DNA from: Streptomyces sp. ISL-96
GTDB taxonomy: Bacteria > Actinomycetota > Actinomycetes > Streptomycetales > Streptomycetaceae
Length of the DNA stretch: 64,000 nt
Direction: 5' to 3'
Assembly: GCF_018614035.1 (NCBI RefSeq)
Contig: NZ_JAGGPA010000020.1
Location: 310,001 to 374,000, forward strand
Positions 1 to 7,726 of this stretch are shown piece after piece. Below the pieces are notes generated by a model. It ran no database searches. It worked only from the letters and a program-made list of their open reading frames with translations, and was not told the origin of the DNA. The stretch's first letter is position 1. Each line of letters starts with the position of its first letter. Made by a program: the position numbers and the translations under genes.

Positions 1-1
1 G

Positions 2-928
2 CAGCACCAGCGAGTGGGCTTCTTCGGACTCGATGTGTACAGCCTGTGGGAGTCGCTGCAAGCGGTACGCGACTACCTGGGCGCGAACGCCCCGAAGGCG
101 GTGGCCCACGCCTTGGAGGCCTACCGTTGCTTCGAGCCGTACGCCGAGGATCCCCAGTCCTACGCCCTGTCCACCGAGCTCGTACCGTCCGGCTGTGAAC
201 CGGAGGTCCTCGCGCTCCTCGTCCAGCTGCGACGCAGCACAGAGGAGGCCGCCGCGGCCGACGGCAGCCTGGCCGAGTTTGCTGCGCGGCAGAACGCGGA
301 GGTGCTGGTGGGCGCCGAGCGCTACTACCGGGCGATGCTGCGGGGCGGGCCGCATTCGTGGAACATCCGGGATCACCACATGGCCGACACTCTCGACCGG
401 CTCATGGAGTACTACGGGCCACGGGCAAAGGCAGTGGTGTGGGAGCACAACACCCACGTCGGGGACGCCCGCGCCACGGACATGGCGGCGGCCGGCATGG
501 TCAGCGTCGGTCAGCTGGTACGGGAGCGCCACGCCGCCGACGGCGTCGTCCTGGCCGGATTCGGCTCGTACGAGGGCACCGTCATCGCCTCCGATTTCTG
601 GGGCGGCGCCCCCAAGGTCATGTGGGTCCCACCGGCCCGCGAGGGCAGCCTCGAAGACCTGCTGCACCGGGCGCTGCCCGACAGCGACAGCCTCTTCGTG
701 TTCCCGCCCGGCCGCCGGCGTGACCGCTGGCTCCAGGAGGAGTACGACCATCGCGCGATCGGGGTGGTCTACCAGCCTCAGCGCGAGAAGTGGGGCAACT
801 ACGTCGCCACCGTCCTCGGCGAACGCTACGACGCCTTCTGTTTCCTGGACCGCACCACCGCGCTGGCCCCCCTCCACACCGTGCCGGCCGACACGGGTGA
901 AGAGGAGACCTGGCCTGTCGGCGTGTAA
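2..928 (+). CDS. Erythromycin esterase family protein, 5' end outside window
   Basis: The open frame runs from the left edge of the window, so the N-terminus is missing; the in-frame GTG at 14 is probably internal because the preceding codons (QHQR) read straight into it. The visible 308 residues match the C-terminal two thirds of the erythromycin esterase (PF05139) family: a GFFGLDVYSLW segment, EHNTHVGD with a conserved histidine pair around residue 150, and a C-terminal region with GVVYQP. Family members hydrolyse macrolide lactones or are uncharacterised hydrolases, and Streptomyces chromosomes often carry copies of unknown substrate. Resistance to a macrolide should not be assumed. The next gene on the same strand starts 64 bp downstream. 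Confidence 0.85.
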   Translation, partial: QHQRVGFFGLDVYSLWESLQAVRDYLGANAPKAVAHALEAYRCFEPYAEDPQSYALSTELVPSGCEPEVLALLVQLRRSTEEAAAADGSLAEFAARQNAEVLVGAERYYRAMLRGGPHSWNIRDHHMADTLDRLMEYYGPRAKAVVWEHNTHVGDARATDMAAAGMVSVGQLVRERHAADGVVLAGFGSYEGTVIASDFWGGAPKVMWVPPAREGSLEDLLHRALPDSDSLFVFPPGRRRDRWLQEEYDHRAIGVVYQPQREKWGNYVATVLGERYDAFCFLDRTTALAPLHTVPADTGEEETWPVGV

Positions 929-992
929 CCCCGCACCTTGACCGCCTAGGGTGGAGCCCGGCGCGGCACGGGACATACGAGGAGACGAACCA

Positions 993-1577
993 GTGACCGC
1001 GATCAGCCTTGAGCACGCCGCCGTACCGGCCGACACCGGAGAAGTGACGCTACTCATCGCCCGTAAGGTGGAGCCGGGCCACGAGGCCGCCTTCGAGAAG
1101 TGGGCGTCGGGCATTCTCGAAACCGCCGCCGCATTTCCCGGGCATCTTGGGTACGGCCTGTTCCGGCCGTCGGCAGACGGCAGCCCGTGGTTCCTCGTCC
1201 ACCGCTTCCGCGATGCCGCCGCGTGCCGGACATGGCAAGAGTCACCGGAACGGGCAGCGTGGTTCGACCACTGCGAGGGGCACCGTCACACCGAGATCGC
1301 GCGGCGCGAGCTGACGGGCATGGAAACCTGGTTCGCCAAGCCGGGGTCCGTGCAGCCGGCCCCGCCCCGCTGGAAGATGGCGATCAGTTCGTCCCTCGCT
1401 GTCTACCCGATCTCGCTGATCGCCAACGTCACGTTCATCCAGCCGCTCGCCACCACACTGCCGCTGCTCGTCAACACGGCTGTGATATCAGTGGTGTTGA
1501 GTGTGGGCATGACGTACGTGGCCATGCCCGCCGTCAGTCGGCTGCTGCGCGGATGGCTCTGCAAGCACCGGGTCTGA
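993..1577 (+). CDS. Antibiotic biosynthesis monooxygenase-domain membrane protein
   Basis: The 194-residue protein has an ABM (dimeric ferredoxin-like) domain at about residues 15-110 (VTLLIARKVEPGHEAAFEKW, then GHLGYGLFRP), followed by two hydrophobic segments near residues 130-150 and 158-178. This soluble-domain-plus-two-helices layout occurs in actinobacterial ABM proteins annotated as membrane-bound. ABM domains can act as cofactor-free monooxygenases or haem-degrading folds; the substrate here is unknown. I chose the GTG at 993 because a GGAG motif lies about 8 bp upstream; an in-frame start at 951 has no ribosome binding site. It converges on the ABC operon starting at 1617. Confidence 0.8.
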   Translation: MTAISLEHAAVPADTGEVTLLIARKVEPGHEAAFEKWASGILETAAAFPGHLGYGLFRPSADGSPWFLVHRFRDAAACRTWQESPERAAWFDHCEGHRHTEIARRELTGMETWFAKPGSVQPAPPRWKMAISSSLAVYPISLIANVTFIQPLATTLPLLVNTAVISVVLSVGMTYVAMPAVSRLLRGWLCKHRV

Positions 1578-1616
1578 CCGGCCGGCGGACGACGTCCTCG
1601 GTCGGGCGCGTACCGC

Positions 1617-2402
1617 TCAGCGGACGGCGGGGAGAGCGGGCACGGCTGCCAGCAGCTCGCGCGTATACGCGTGCGAGGGGGTCTCGCACACCTCCGCGAC
1701 CGCGCCCTCCTCCACGATCCGTCCCCGGTGCAGCACCGCGACCCGGTGTGCCACATGCCGTACGAGCGCGAGGTCGTGGCAGATGAGGAGACAGCCGAGC
1801 CCGAGCTCGTCCTGGAGGCCGGTCAGCAGATTCATCACCCCCGCCCGGACGGACGGGTCAAGTCCGGAAACCGGTTCGTCCAGCACCAGCACCTTCGGGC
1901 GGCACGCCAGGGCGCGGGCGATGCCGACGCGCTGGCACTGGCCACCGGACAGCTCCTGCGGCAGGCGCGCGCCCAGGGAACCGTCGAGCCCGACGAGTTC
2001 CAGCAGCTCCGCGACCCGGGCCCGGCCGGCCACCGGGTCCCAGCGGCCCTGTACCCGCAGTGGCTCCGCGATGGCGTCCCGCACCCGCAGTCTGGGACTG
2101 AGCGATCCGTACGGGTCCTGGAAGACCGGCTGCAACGCGGACCGCAGCGCCCGCAGTTCCGGCTCCCGCAGCGTCGTGAGCTCCCGCCCTTCGAAGCGGA
2201 CCGAGCCCGACTCGGGGCGTCGCAGCATCAGTACGGCCGCCGCGGTGCTGGACTTGCCGGAGCCGGACTCCCCGACCAGGGCAAGCGTCTGTCCCGCGCC
2301 GACTGCGAAGGAGACCCGGTCCACGGCCAGGACCGGCTCTCCCCGCCGTCCGCGCCCCGGATAGCGAACGGTCAGGTCCTCGACCTCCAGCAGCGGAATC
2401 AT
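1617..2402 (-). CDS. Oligopeptide/metal-type ABC transporter ATPase (DppF-like)
   Basis: This 261-residue ATPase has Walker A GESGSGKS (about residues 38-45), the ABC signature LSGGQ, Walker B VLVLDEP and the H-loop ICHD. It belongs to the Dpp/Opp second-ATPase class and ends shortly after HAYTRELLAAVP, a common C-terminus of DppF/NikE proteins. Start ATG at 2402 overlaps the stop of the upstream ATPase gene by 4 bp (ATGA), so the two are translationally coupled. It is the last gene of a leftward operon (binding protein, permease, two ATPases). Because the permease and binding protein genes are damaged, the ATPase is probably orphaned unless it serves another transporter. Confidence 0.9.
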   Translation of the reverse strand: MIPLLEVEDLTVRYPGRGRRGEPVLAVDRVSFAVGAGQTLALVGESGSGKSSTAAAVLMLRRPESGSVRFEGRELTTLREPELRALRSALQPVFQDPYGSLSPRLRVRDAIAEPLRVQGRWDPVAGRARVAELLELVGLDGSLGARLPQELSGGQCQRVGIARALACRPKVLVLDEPVSGLDPSVRAGVMNLLTGLQDELGLGCLLICHDLALVRHVAHRVAVLHRGRIVEEGAVAEVCETPSHAYTRELLAAVPALPAVR

Positions 2403-3403
2403 GCGGCGCTCTCCTCGAACAACCGCGTGAGCGGTACGGGAAGTTCTCCCCGGCGGTGACACGCCACGGTTCGCCCGGCCGCGGCAACCGCCGGCTCGGG
2501 CGGGGTCTTCGTGCAGGAGTGCTCGGCGGCCGGACAGCGGGGGGCGAAGGCGCAGCCCGGCGGCAGCGCCGAGAGGGAGGGCGGCGCGCCGGCGATCGAC
2601 GGCAGCCTTCGGCCGGTGGCACGCGCTGTGTGTACAAGCGGCAGGGAGGCGATCAGTCCTGCGGTGTACGGGGCAAGGGGCGCCGTAAAGACTTCTGCGA
2701 CCGGTCCCGATTCCACGGGTCGCCCCGCGTACATCACCAGCACCCGGTCGGCGTGGCCGACGACGGTCCCGAGGTCGTGGGTGATCAGGACGAGCGCCGC
2801 GCCGGTCTCCTTCCTGATGTCGCCGAGCAAGGTGAGGATCTGCGCCTGCACGGTCGGGTCGAGGGCGGTCGTCGGCTCGTCGGCGAAGACCAGCTCCGGC
2901 TCGTTGATCATGGCCATCGCGATGACGGCACGCTGGCGCATGCCGCCGGAGAACTCGTGAGGGTACGCCCGGGCGCGCCGCCCGGCGTCCGCGATGCCGA
3001 CCCGGTCGAGCGCGGCGACCGCGGCTGCGAAGGCGGCTTTCCGTCCGATGCCGCGACGCACGGACCGTACGGCGAGAGCGAGTTGCTCGCCGACGGTGTG
3101 CACGGGACTGAGTACGGACAGCGCGTCCTGCGGCACGAAGGCCGTCCGCCGCCCCCGCAGTTCCCGGTACGCCGACTGAGGCGCCCCCACCCACTCCCGG
3201 CCGCCGAACCGCACGCTCCCCCGCATCTCGGCCCCGGCCGGCAGCAGGCCCAGCACGGCCCGCGCGGTCAGTGATTTGCCGGCCCCCGACTCCCCCACGA
3301 CGGCGAGCGCTTCGCCCGCCCGCACCGTGAAGGACACTCCGCGCACGGCGTGCAGCCCGCGCACGGTGATGTGCAGGTCCCGTACGTCGAGAAGAGGTCT
3401 CAT
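2399..3403 (-). CDS. Oligopeptide/metal-type ABC transporter ATPase (DppD-like)
   Basis: This 334-residue ATPase carries Walker A GESGAGKS, signature FSGGMRQR, Walker B VFADEPTTALD and an H-loop at ITHD. The C-terminal oligopeptide-binding-type extension includes PPGCAFAPRCP with clustered cysteines, typical of DppD/OppD. The start at ATG 3403 follows a GGAAG ribosome binding site and overlaps the permease stop (ATGA at 3400-3403). It forms the ATPase pair with the next gene. The frame itself is intact, but its cognate membrane partner has lost its first domain. Confidence 0.9.
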   Translation of the reverse strand: MRPLLDVRDLHITVRGLHAVRGVSFTVRAGEALAVVGESGAGKSLTARAVLGLLPAGAEMRGSVRFGGREWVGAPQSAYRELRGRRTAFVPQDALSVLSPVHTVGEQLALAVRSVRRGIGRKAAFAAAVAALDRVGIADAGRRARAYPHEFSGGMRQRAVIAMAMINEPELVFADEPTTALDPTVQAQILTLLGDIRKETGAALVLITHDLGTVVGHADRVLVMYAGRPVESGPVAEVFTAPLAPYTAGLIASLPLVHTARATGRRLPSIAGAPPSLSALPPGCAFAPRCPAAEHSCTKTPPEPAVAAAGRTVACHRRGELPVPLTRLFEESAA

Positions 3404-4540
3404 GGGGAGCTTCCTTCCAGAGAGCCGCGCAGTCGGCGTCGTACACCTGCGAAGAGCTCTCGCCCCGCCGCCGGCGCGGGCAGTGTGGACAAGGACACCG
3501 CCAGTGCGGCCAGCAGCAACAGCATCGCCGCGGGCGCCAAGGCGGCCCAGGGCGCCCGCTCGACGTACGGCAGTGACTCCGACAGCGTCAGCCCCCACTC
3601 CGGCGCCGGAGGCTGTGCGCCCAGGCCCAGGAAACCGAGGGAGGCCAGGGCCAGGGCGATGCCGGGGAGGCGGAGGACGGCGTGGCGGGCGACGGGGGCG
3701 GCGACCGCCGGGAGGATGTGGCGGGTCAGGATCCACGACGGCGGGGAGCCGATCGCGCGCTGCGCGGTGAGATGGGCCGCGGCGCGGGTCTCCTGGACCA
3801 GCGCCGCCGCGTGCGCGGCGAGCGGCGGCCAGGAGACCAGGGCGACCGCGAGGGAGGCGGCGAGGGTGCCGGTGCCCAGGATCGCCGCGACGAGGATGCC
3901 GGCGATCACCGGTGGCACCGCGTTCGCGGACTCCGCGGCGCCCGACGCGAGGCGCGGCAGGAATCCGGCGGCCACGGCGATGACGTACGAGCCCAAGCAG
4001 ACCAGCACCGCGACCCCCACCGTGGCCGCCGCCCCGTGCCCGACCCGGGCGAGGACGTCACGGCCGAGCGAGTCGGTGCCGAGCGGATGCGCCCAGCCCG
4101 GCGCGCCGAGCCTGGCCGCCGTATCGACGCGCAACGGGTCGAGCAGCAGACCCCAGCAGATCACGGCCATCAGCGACAGAGCGCAGACGACCGGCACCGC
4201 CCGGCGCAGCCGCCCTGCCTCCGCCGCGACCGGCGCGGGCAGCGACAGGGCGGCGTCCCGCAGCCCAGGTCCGAGCATCCGGTGCCGCGCGGCCTGCGCC
4301 ACCACACCGGCGGCCAGACCCAGCAGTACGAGGGCGAGCACCGACCCCTGCAGCAGCGGCAGGTCCTGTGACTCCGCGGCCCCGAGCGCGGTACGCCCGA
4401 TGCCGGGCACCGCGAACACCGTTTCCACCGCCACCGCGCCGCCCGTCAGCCCGACGGCGACCAGACCGAGCTGCGGCAGCACGGCCGGCATGGCGCGGCG
4501 CAGCGCCGCCCGCGCGATGACGCCCGGTGTGCAGCCCGGC
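3400..4540 (-). pseudogene. 5'-truncated fused DppB-DppC permease
   Basis: From 4491 leftwards an ATG-initiated frame of 363 residues is open, but it begins in the middle of a permease. Residues 1-75 match the last transmembrane part of a DppB protein (GGAVAVETVFAVPGIGR, then LPLLQG). Residues 90-363 form an essentially complete DppC-type permease with HPLGTDSLGRDVLARV near its start and LGFLGLGAQPPAPEWG near its end. The DppB reading continues upstream of the ATG (PGVIARAALRRAMP) to about 4540, where it meets the binding-protein gene in another frame. So the N-terminal roughly 200 residues of DppB are missing. A fused B-C permease is the likely ancestral form. Residual expression from internal ATG 4491 is possible, but function is doubtful. 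Confidence 0.75.
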
Positions 4541-5203
4541 GGCCTTGGCCTTGTCGCCCCAGTAGCCGTCGTAGCGGTCGAGCGTGGCGGTCGTGGTGCC
4601 GTTGACCTTCACCAGCTCGTACGCGCCGCTGCCGTGGCCGACCGGGTTCACCTTGCCGTTCTTCCCGTACGCGCTTCGGGCGAGGACGGACAGCTGCGGC
4701 GAGGAGAGCCGATGCGGCACCAGGGGGTCCGTATCGGCGGTGGTGACGAGGAGCTTGTCGCCGTCGGCCTTCGCGGTCAGTTCCACGCCGTCGAGGATGC
4801 GGGGCTTGGGAGAGGCCTTGGTGGCGCGGGTGAGCGCGTGGGCGGCGACCTCGGCGGTGAGTTCGCTGCCGTCGTGGAAGGTCACGCCGTCGCGGACGGT
4901 GAATTCCCAGGTCCTGTCGGACGTGCGCTCCCAGTCGGTGGCCAGAGCGGGCTGGGCGTCGCCCTCCTCGTCGAGGTTGATCAGCGTCTCGGCCGTGGAC
5001 CAGCGCGAGAGCTTGAACGCGTCGTCGCTCAGGGGGGACAGGCCGGAGCGGGGCGGCTGCAGCATCGCGAGCCTGATCCGGTCGCCGCGGCCGGCTCCGG
5101 AGCCGGAGGTCTCGTTTTCACCTGCCGCGGCGAAGCAGCCGGTCAGGAGCAGGGCTGACACTGCCGCCAGGCCGGTGGAGAGCAGGGGTATGCGCAGGTG
5201 CAC
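4527..5203 (-). pseudogene. 3'-truncated solute-binding lipoprotein gene (SBP family 5)
   Basis: The gene starts at GTG 5203 with a GGAG motif 5-8 bp upstream and encodes a lipoprotein signal (LLSTGLAAVSALLLTGC, lipobox LTGC). It then reads as a normal family 5 substrate-binding protein through FHDGSELTAEV, SGAYELVKVNG and YWGDKAKAAG, about residue 220. Intact members are about 500 residues. Beyond this point the frame runs on antisense-like sequence over the permease coding region until 4058. I read this as a deletion that removed the C-terminal part of the binding protein and the N-terminal part of the adjoining permease. The intact part could still be secreted but would lack the second lobe. 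Confidence 0.75.
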
Positions 5204-5256
5204 GGGTACTCCGGGGGGCGGTGCGGGCGGTGAGGAATGAGGAATGAGTGAATGTG

Positions 5257-5282
5257 AAACTAGCACATGACATTCGTTCTCA
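5257..5282 (-). promoter_or_regulatory. Candidate Zur-type box and promoter before the binding-protein gene
   Basis: On the minus strand positions 5282-5268 read TGAGAACGAATGTCA. This agrees with the actinobacterial Zur consensus TGAAAATGATTTTCA at 11 of 15 positions. A possible -35 (TTGAGA, 5283-5278) overlaps the box, and a possible -10 (TAGTTT, 5262-5257) lies 15 bp further on, ahead of the GTG at 5203. The box also overlaps the 3' end of the upstream methyltransferase gene. The match is imperfect, so zinc control is an inference. Confidence 0.4.
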
Positions 5283-6092
5283 ATAAGCCGCCGGGTCTGG
5301 AGTGCGGCGGACGCACAGGATGTCGTGGGCGTGACCGATGACGTACGTGCCGTCCGGACGGGCGAAGTGCTTTTCCACGTACGCGACGAGGTCGGCTCTG
5401 GCGGGCAGGGGATCGAGGCTGGGCAGCACGGGCACATTGACCATGAACTCAGCCACGTCCACGGCTTCGGCGAAGCGCGTGGTCCGGTAGCGGACGTCGA
5501 GCGTCTCGATGGACCAGCCGGACACCTGCGCCGTCAATTCCCCGAGTTGGCGGGCGAAGGGCCGCATATCGAAGCGCGTACCGGTGAAGTGCTCCACCAT
5601 GCGCATGCAGGCGTTGCCGGGGCTCTGCAACACGACCAGGAGCGTGCCGCCCGGCGCCACCCAGCCGAGCACGCGCCTCAGGGTGGGCAGCCAGGCCTCC
5701 TCGGGCAGGTAGTACAGGACGTGCGAGAGAAGGGCGAGGTCCGCTGTGTCCCTGAGATCCGCGCCGTCCCCGTCGGCGCTCTCAATGGGCTGAGCCACGA
5801 CAACGGCGCCGGGGCACGCCTGGACGAGCCTTTCCCGCATCGCGGCGCTGGGTTCGACCGCCACCGTCCGATCGAAACGCCGCCCCAGATGGGCGGTGGT
5901 CTGCCCCGCGCCCGCCCCCACGTCCAGGAACACCCGCCGCCGTTCAAGCCCTGCGACGAGGTCCGCCAGCCGGGCGTGGGTGACGGCCTTCTCGTCCGTA
6001 CCGGACAGAAACAGCTCGAACGCCCGCCGGTACGCGTCACTCGACACGTCCAGTACGCGCACCGGACCAGAATCCGCAGACAGCGAACACAC
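5280..6092 (-). CDS. Class I SAM-dependent methyltransferase
   Basis: The 270-residue protein has the SAM-binding motif I FLDVGAGAGQTTAHL (about residues 55-69), an acidic motif II ending VAVEPS, and a post-motif LLSHVLYYLPEEAWLPTLRRVLGWVAPGGTLL. It is a small-molecule methyltransferase; the substrate cannot be read from sequence. It lies 77 bp upstream of, and co-directional with, the broken peptide/metal-type transporter, which would fit methylation of a transported small molecule, but this is only context. The start at GTG 6092 is uncertain: GTG 6062, which would give VRVLDVSSDAYRR, is an alternative, and neither has a strong ribosome binding site. Confidence 0.85.
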   Translation of the reverse strand: MCSLSADSGPVRVLDVSSDAYRRAFELFLSGTDEKAVTHARLADLVAGLERRRVFLDVGAGAGQTTAHLGRRFDRTVAVEPSAAMRERLVQACPGAVVVAQPIESADGDGADLRDTADLALLSHVLYYLPEEAWLPTLRRVLGWVAPGGTLLVVLQSPGNACMRMVEHFTGTRFDMRPFARQLGELTAQVSGWSIETLDVRYRTTRFAEAVDVAEFMVNVPVLPSLDPLPARADLVAYVEKHFARPDGTYVIGHAHDILCVRRTPDPAAY

Positions 6093-6532
6093 TCCGCACC
6101 AACCCTTCCATCAACCCGATTTCCATGGCCGGACCATGGCACCTCATAGCGGTGCGGCCGACGCGCATAGACGTTCCTGCCCGCGCGCCGGACCGCCCGG
6201 GCGGGTACAGCTGAGGCGGTCCGCGGGTCGCCGGCGAGTGAGGGGATCAGCGACCCGGCGCTCTCCGTCACGGTTCGGCTGAGTTGCCCGGCGTCCTGGT
6301 CCGACAGGCCGGTGCTGGTGAGGCGGCCGCGCAGGAAGTGTCGGCAGGCGGAGGCCGAGCTTGGGTCGTTCACCCAGAAGGCGGCCAATTGGGGCCGACA
6401 CCGATCCGCTGACCTCGCCGGGTGCGCGTGGACTGGAGTTGCTGACACGGCTCGCGCTCGGCCACCGCGACCAGGCGGCGGCGCTGTTCCACAGCGGCGG
6501 CGTAGAAGCCGCCGGGCGGCTGGTTCCCTGGT
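6093..6532. other. 440-bp stretch without a supported gene
   Basis: No frame here has a convincing start, ribosome binding site and family match. The minus-strand reading from about 6400 to 6290 (ACRHFLRGRLTSTGLSDQDAG) faintly recalls the first helix of small ATP-binding anti-sigma-like proteins, but it has no ATP-binding motifs. The promoter of the methyltransferase gene presumably lies in the part next to 6092. Confidence 0.4.
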
Positions 6533-7192
6533 TCAGTTCTTGCTGTCATCCCAGGCGGAGAATCCGAAGCTGCGGACAAGAAGCAGCAGTGCGGCGGCAA
6601 GCCGCCAGTCGACCCACTCAACGTGTATATGCACGTCGTCGTTACTGGACCGGAACTCCAGCGGCGTCTCCGTGCCGGTACGCCAGATGATCCGCCGTGG
6701 CCCACGCGCGGCGTCGCCGCCACCCCCCACAAGGCTGCCCACCACGATCGCCGCCTGGACCGGGAAGAGCAGCCACCACACGTACCACCAGAAGATCCGG
6801 CCCTTGAAGCCGACGGCCTCCGGCGCGCCGGTCTGTACCACTGTCCAGCGCGTACGCAGGCCGCTGCCCGACAGCGCCCTCTCGCGCGTGAGCGTACCGA
6901 TGGCTTCGCCCTGCTCTCCCAGGACTTGGTACGTGGCGACGCCGTCGGACGCGGCCGTGGTGACGACGGTGGCGATCCGGCGCCGGCGGTGCGGGTCGGC
7001 CCACAGGGCGAAGGAGCGGGTGCCGTTCTTGCGCGCCGCTAGATAGGCCGGGACACCTCCGGGCGGCAGTTCACGTTCCACATGAGCTGCCACGCGTGAG
7101 GCGCCGCCCTCGGTCTCCGCGTACTTCACCTCGTGTTCCAGGTCGTGCGGGTTGGCCCTGGGTTCGGACACCAGGCGTAGCGTCGCGCTCAC
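6533..7192 (-). CDS. Membrane protein of unknown function
   Basis: The 219-residue protein starts at GTG 7192, chosen because GAGGAG lies 8 bp upstream; longer in-frame extensions have no ribosome binding site. Residues 1-125 look soluble (repeated charged segments around HDLEHEVKYAETEGG and LWADPHRRRRIATVV). Two hydrophobic stretches follow: GRIFWWYVWWLLFPVQAAIV around residues 130-160 and WRLAAALLLLVRSFGF near residue 205. An LURP/scramblase-like reading of the middle (YQVLGEQGEAIGTLTRER) is conceivable but not secure. I do not recognise the family. Confidence 0.7.
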   Translation of the reverse strand: MSATLRLVSEPRANPHDLEHEVKYAETEGGASRVAAHVERELPPGGVPAYLAARKNGTRSFALWADPHRRRRIATVVTTAASDGVATYQVLGEQGEAIGTLTRERALSGSGLRTRWTVVQTGAPEAVGFKGRIFWWYVWWLLFPVQAAIVVGSLVGGGGDAARGPRRIIWRTGTETPLEFRSSNDDVHIHVEWVDWRLAAALLLLVRSFGFSAWDDSKN

Positions 7193-7343
7193 CGGAATTC
7201 TCCTCGTCGATCTTCTTTTCGTACGCTCCGCATGATCGCATCCGACGTCTGGGCGACCGAGTTCCGCCCTCGCGTGCAACCACCTCGCAACCTTGCGGGG
7301 CGTTGGCTGGGTCATTGCCTCAATGACACGTCGATGAACCGGA

Positions 7344-7706
7344 ATGGGCGACACGATGACTGACACGCCTCGCGTGGAGCTCACCCCCGCGGCCGCCGGT
7401 CTGGTGCGGCGGCTGCGGGAGGCCCACGGCCCGTTGATGTTCCACCAGTCGGGCGGCTGCTGCGACGGCAGTGCGCCCATGTGTTATCCGGACGGCGAGT
7501 TCCGTACGGGCGGCTCCGACGTACTTCTGGAATCCCTGACGGTCGAGGGCGTCCAGGAGGCGGTCCCCTTCTGGATGTCCGTCTCGCAGTACGAGGTGTG
7601 GCGGCACACCCGGCTGATCGTCGACGTGGTGGAAGGGCGCGGCAGTGGTTTCTCCCTGGAGGCGCCGGAAGGGGTGCGGTTCCTGATCCGGTCGCGGCTG
7701 ATCTGA
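7344..7706 (+). CDS. DUF779 family protein
   Basis: The 120-residue protein matches DUF779: FHQSGGCCDGSAPMCYP near residues 33-49 with three cysteines, followed by VPFWMSVSQYEVWRHTRLIVDVV and a GFSLEAPEGVRFLIRSR end. Family members are commonly encoded beside acetaldehyde or other NAD-dependent aldehyde dehydrogenases and may assist them; no aldehyde dehydrogenase is present nearby. ATG 7344 and ATG 7356 are both possible starts. It converges on the secreted protein gene ending at 7727, with only 20 bp between stops. Confidence 0.85.
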   Translation: MGDTMTDTPRVELTPAAAGLVRRLREAHGPLMFHQSGGCCDGSAPMCYPDGEFRTGGSDVLLESLTVEGVQEAVPFWMSVSQYEVWRHTRLIVDVVEGRGSGFSLEAPEGVRFLIRSRLI

Positions 7707-7726
7707 CCGGTTCGCGTGCGCCGCCG

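Noticed and set aside
2..928. Macrolide resistance gene
   Set aside because: The family match alone does not show macrolide hydrolysis; many actinomycete members have other, unknown substrates, and the N-terminus is missing.
3350..5158. Long plus-strand frame opposite the broken ABC operon
   Set aside because: Arg/Ala/Ser-rich antisense shadow without domains; the minus strand encodes recognisable transporter parts.
6150..6448. Remnant of an ATP-binding anti-sigma-like protein on the minus strand
   Set aside because: Only one helix-like stretch is reminiscent; no N-box, G-box, ribosome binding site or clear frame.
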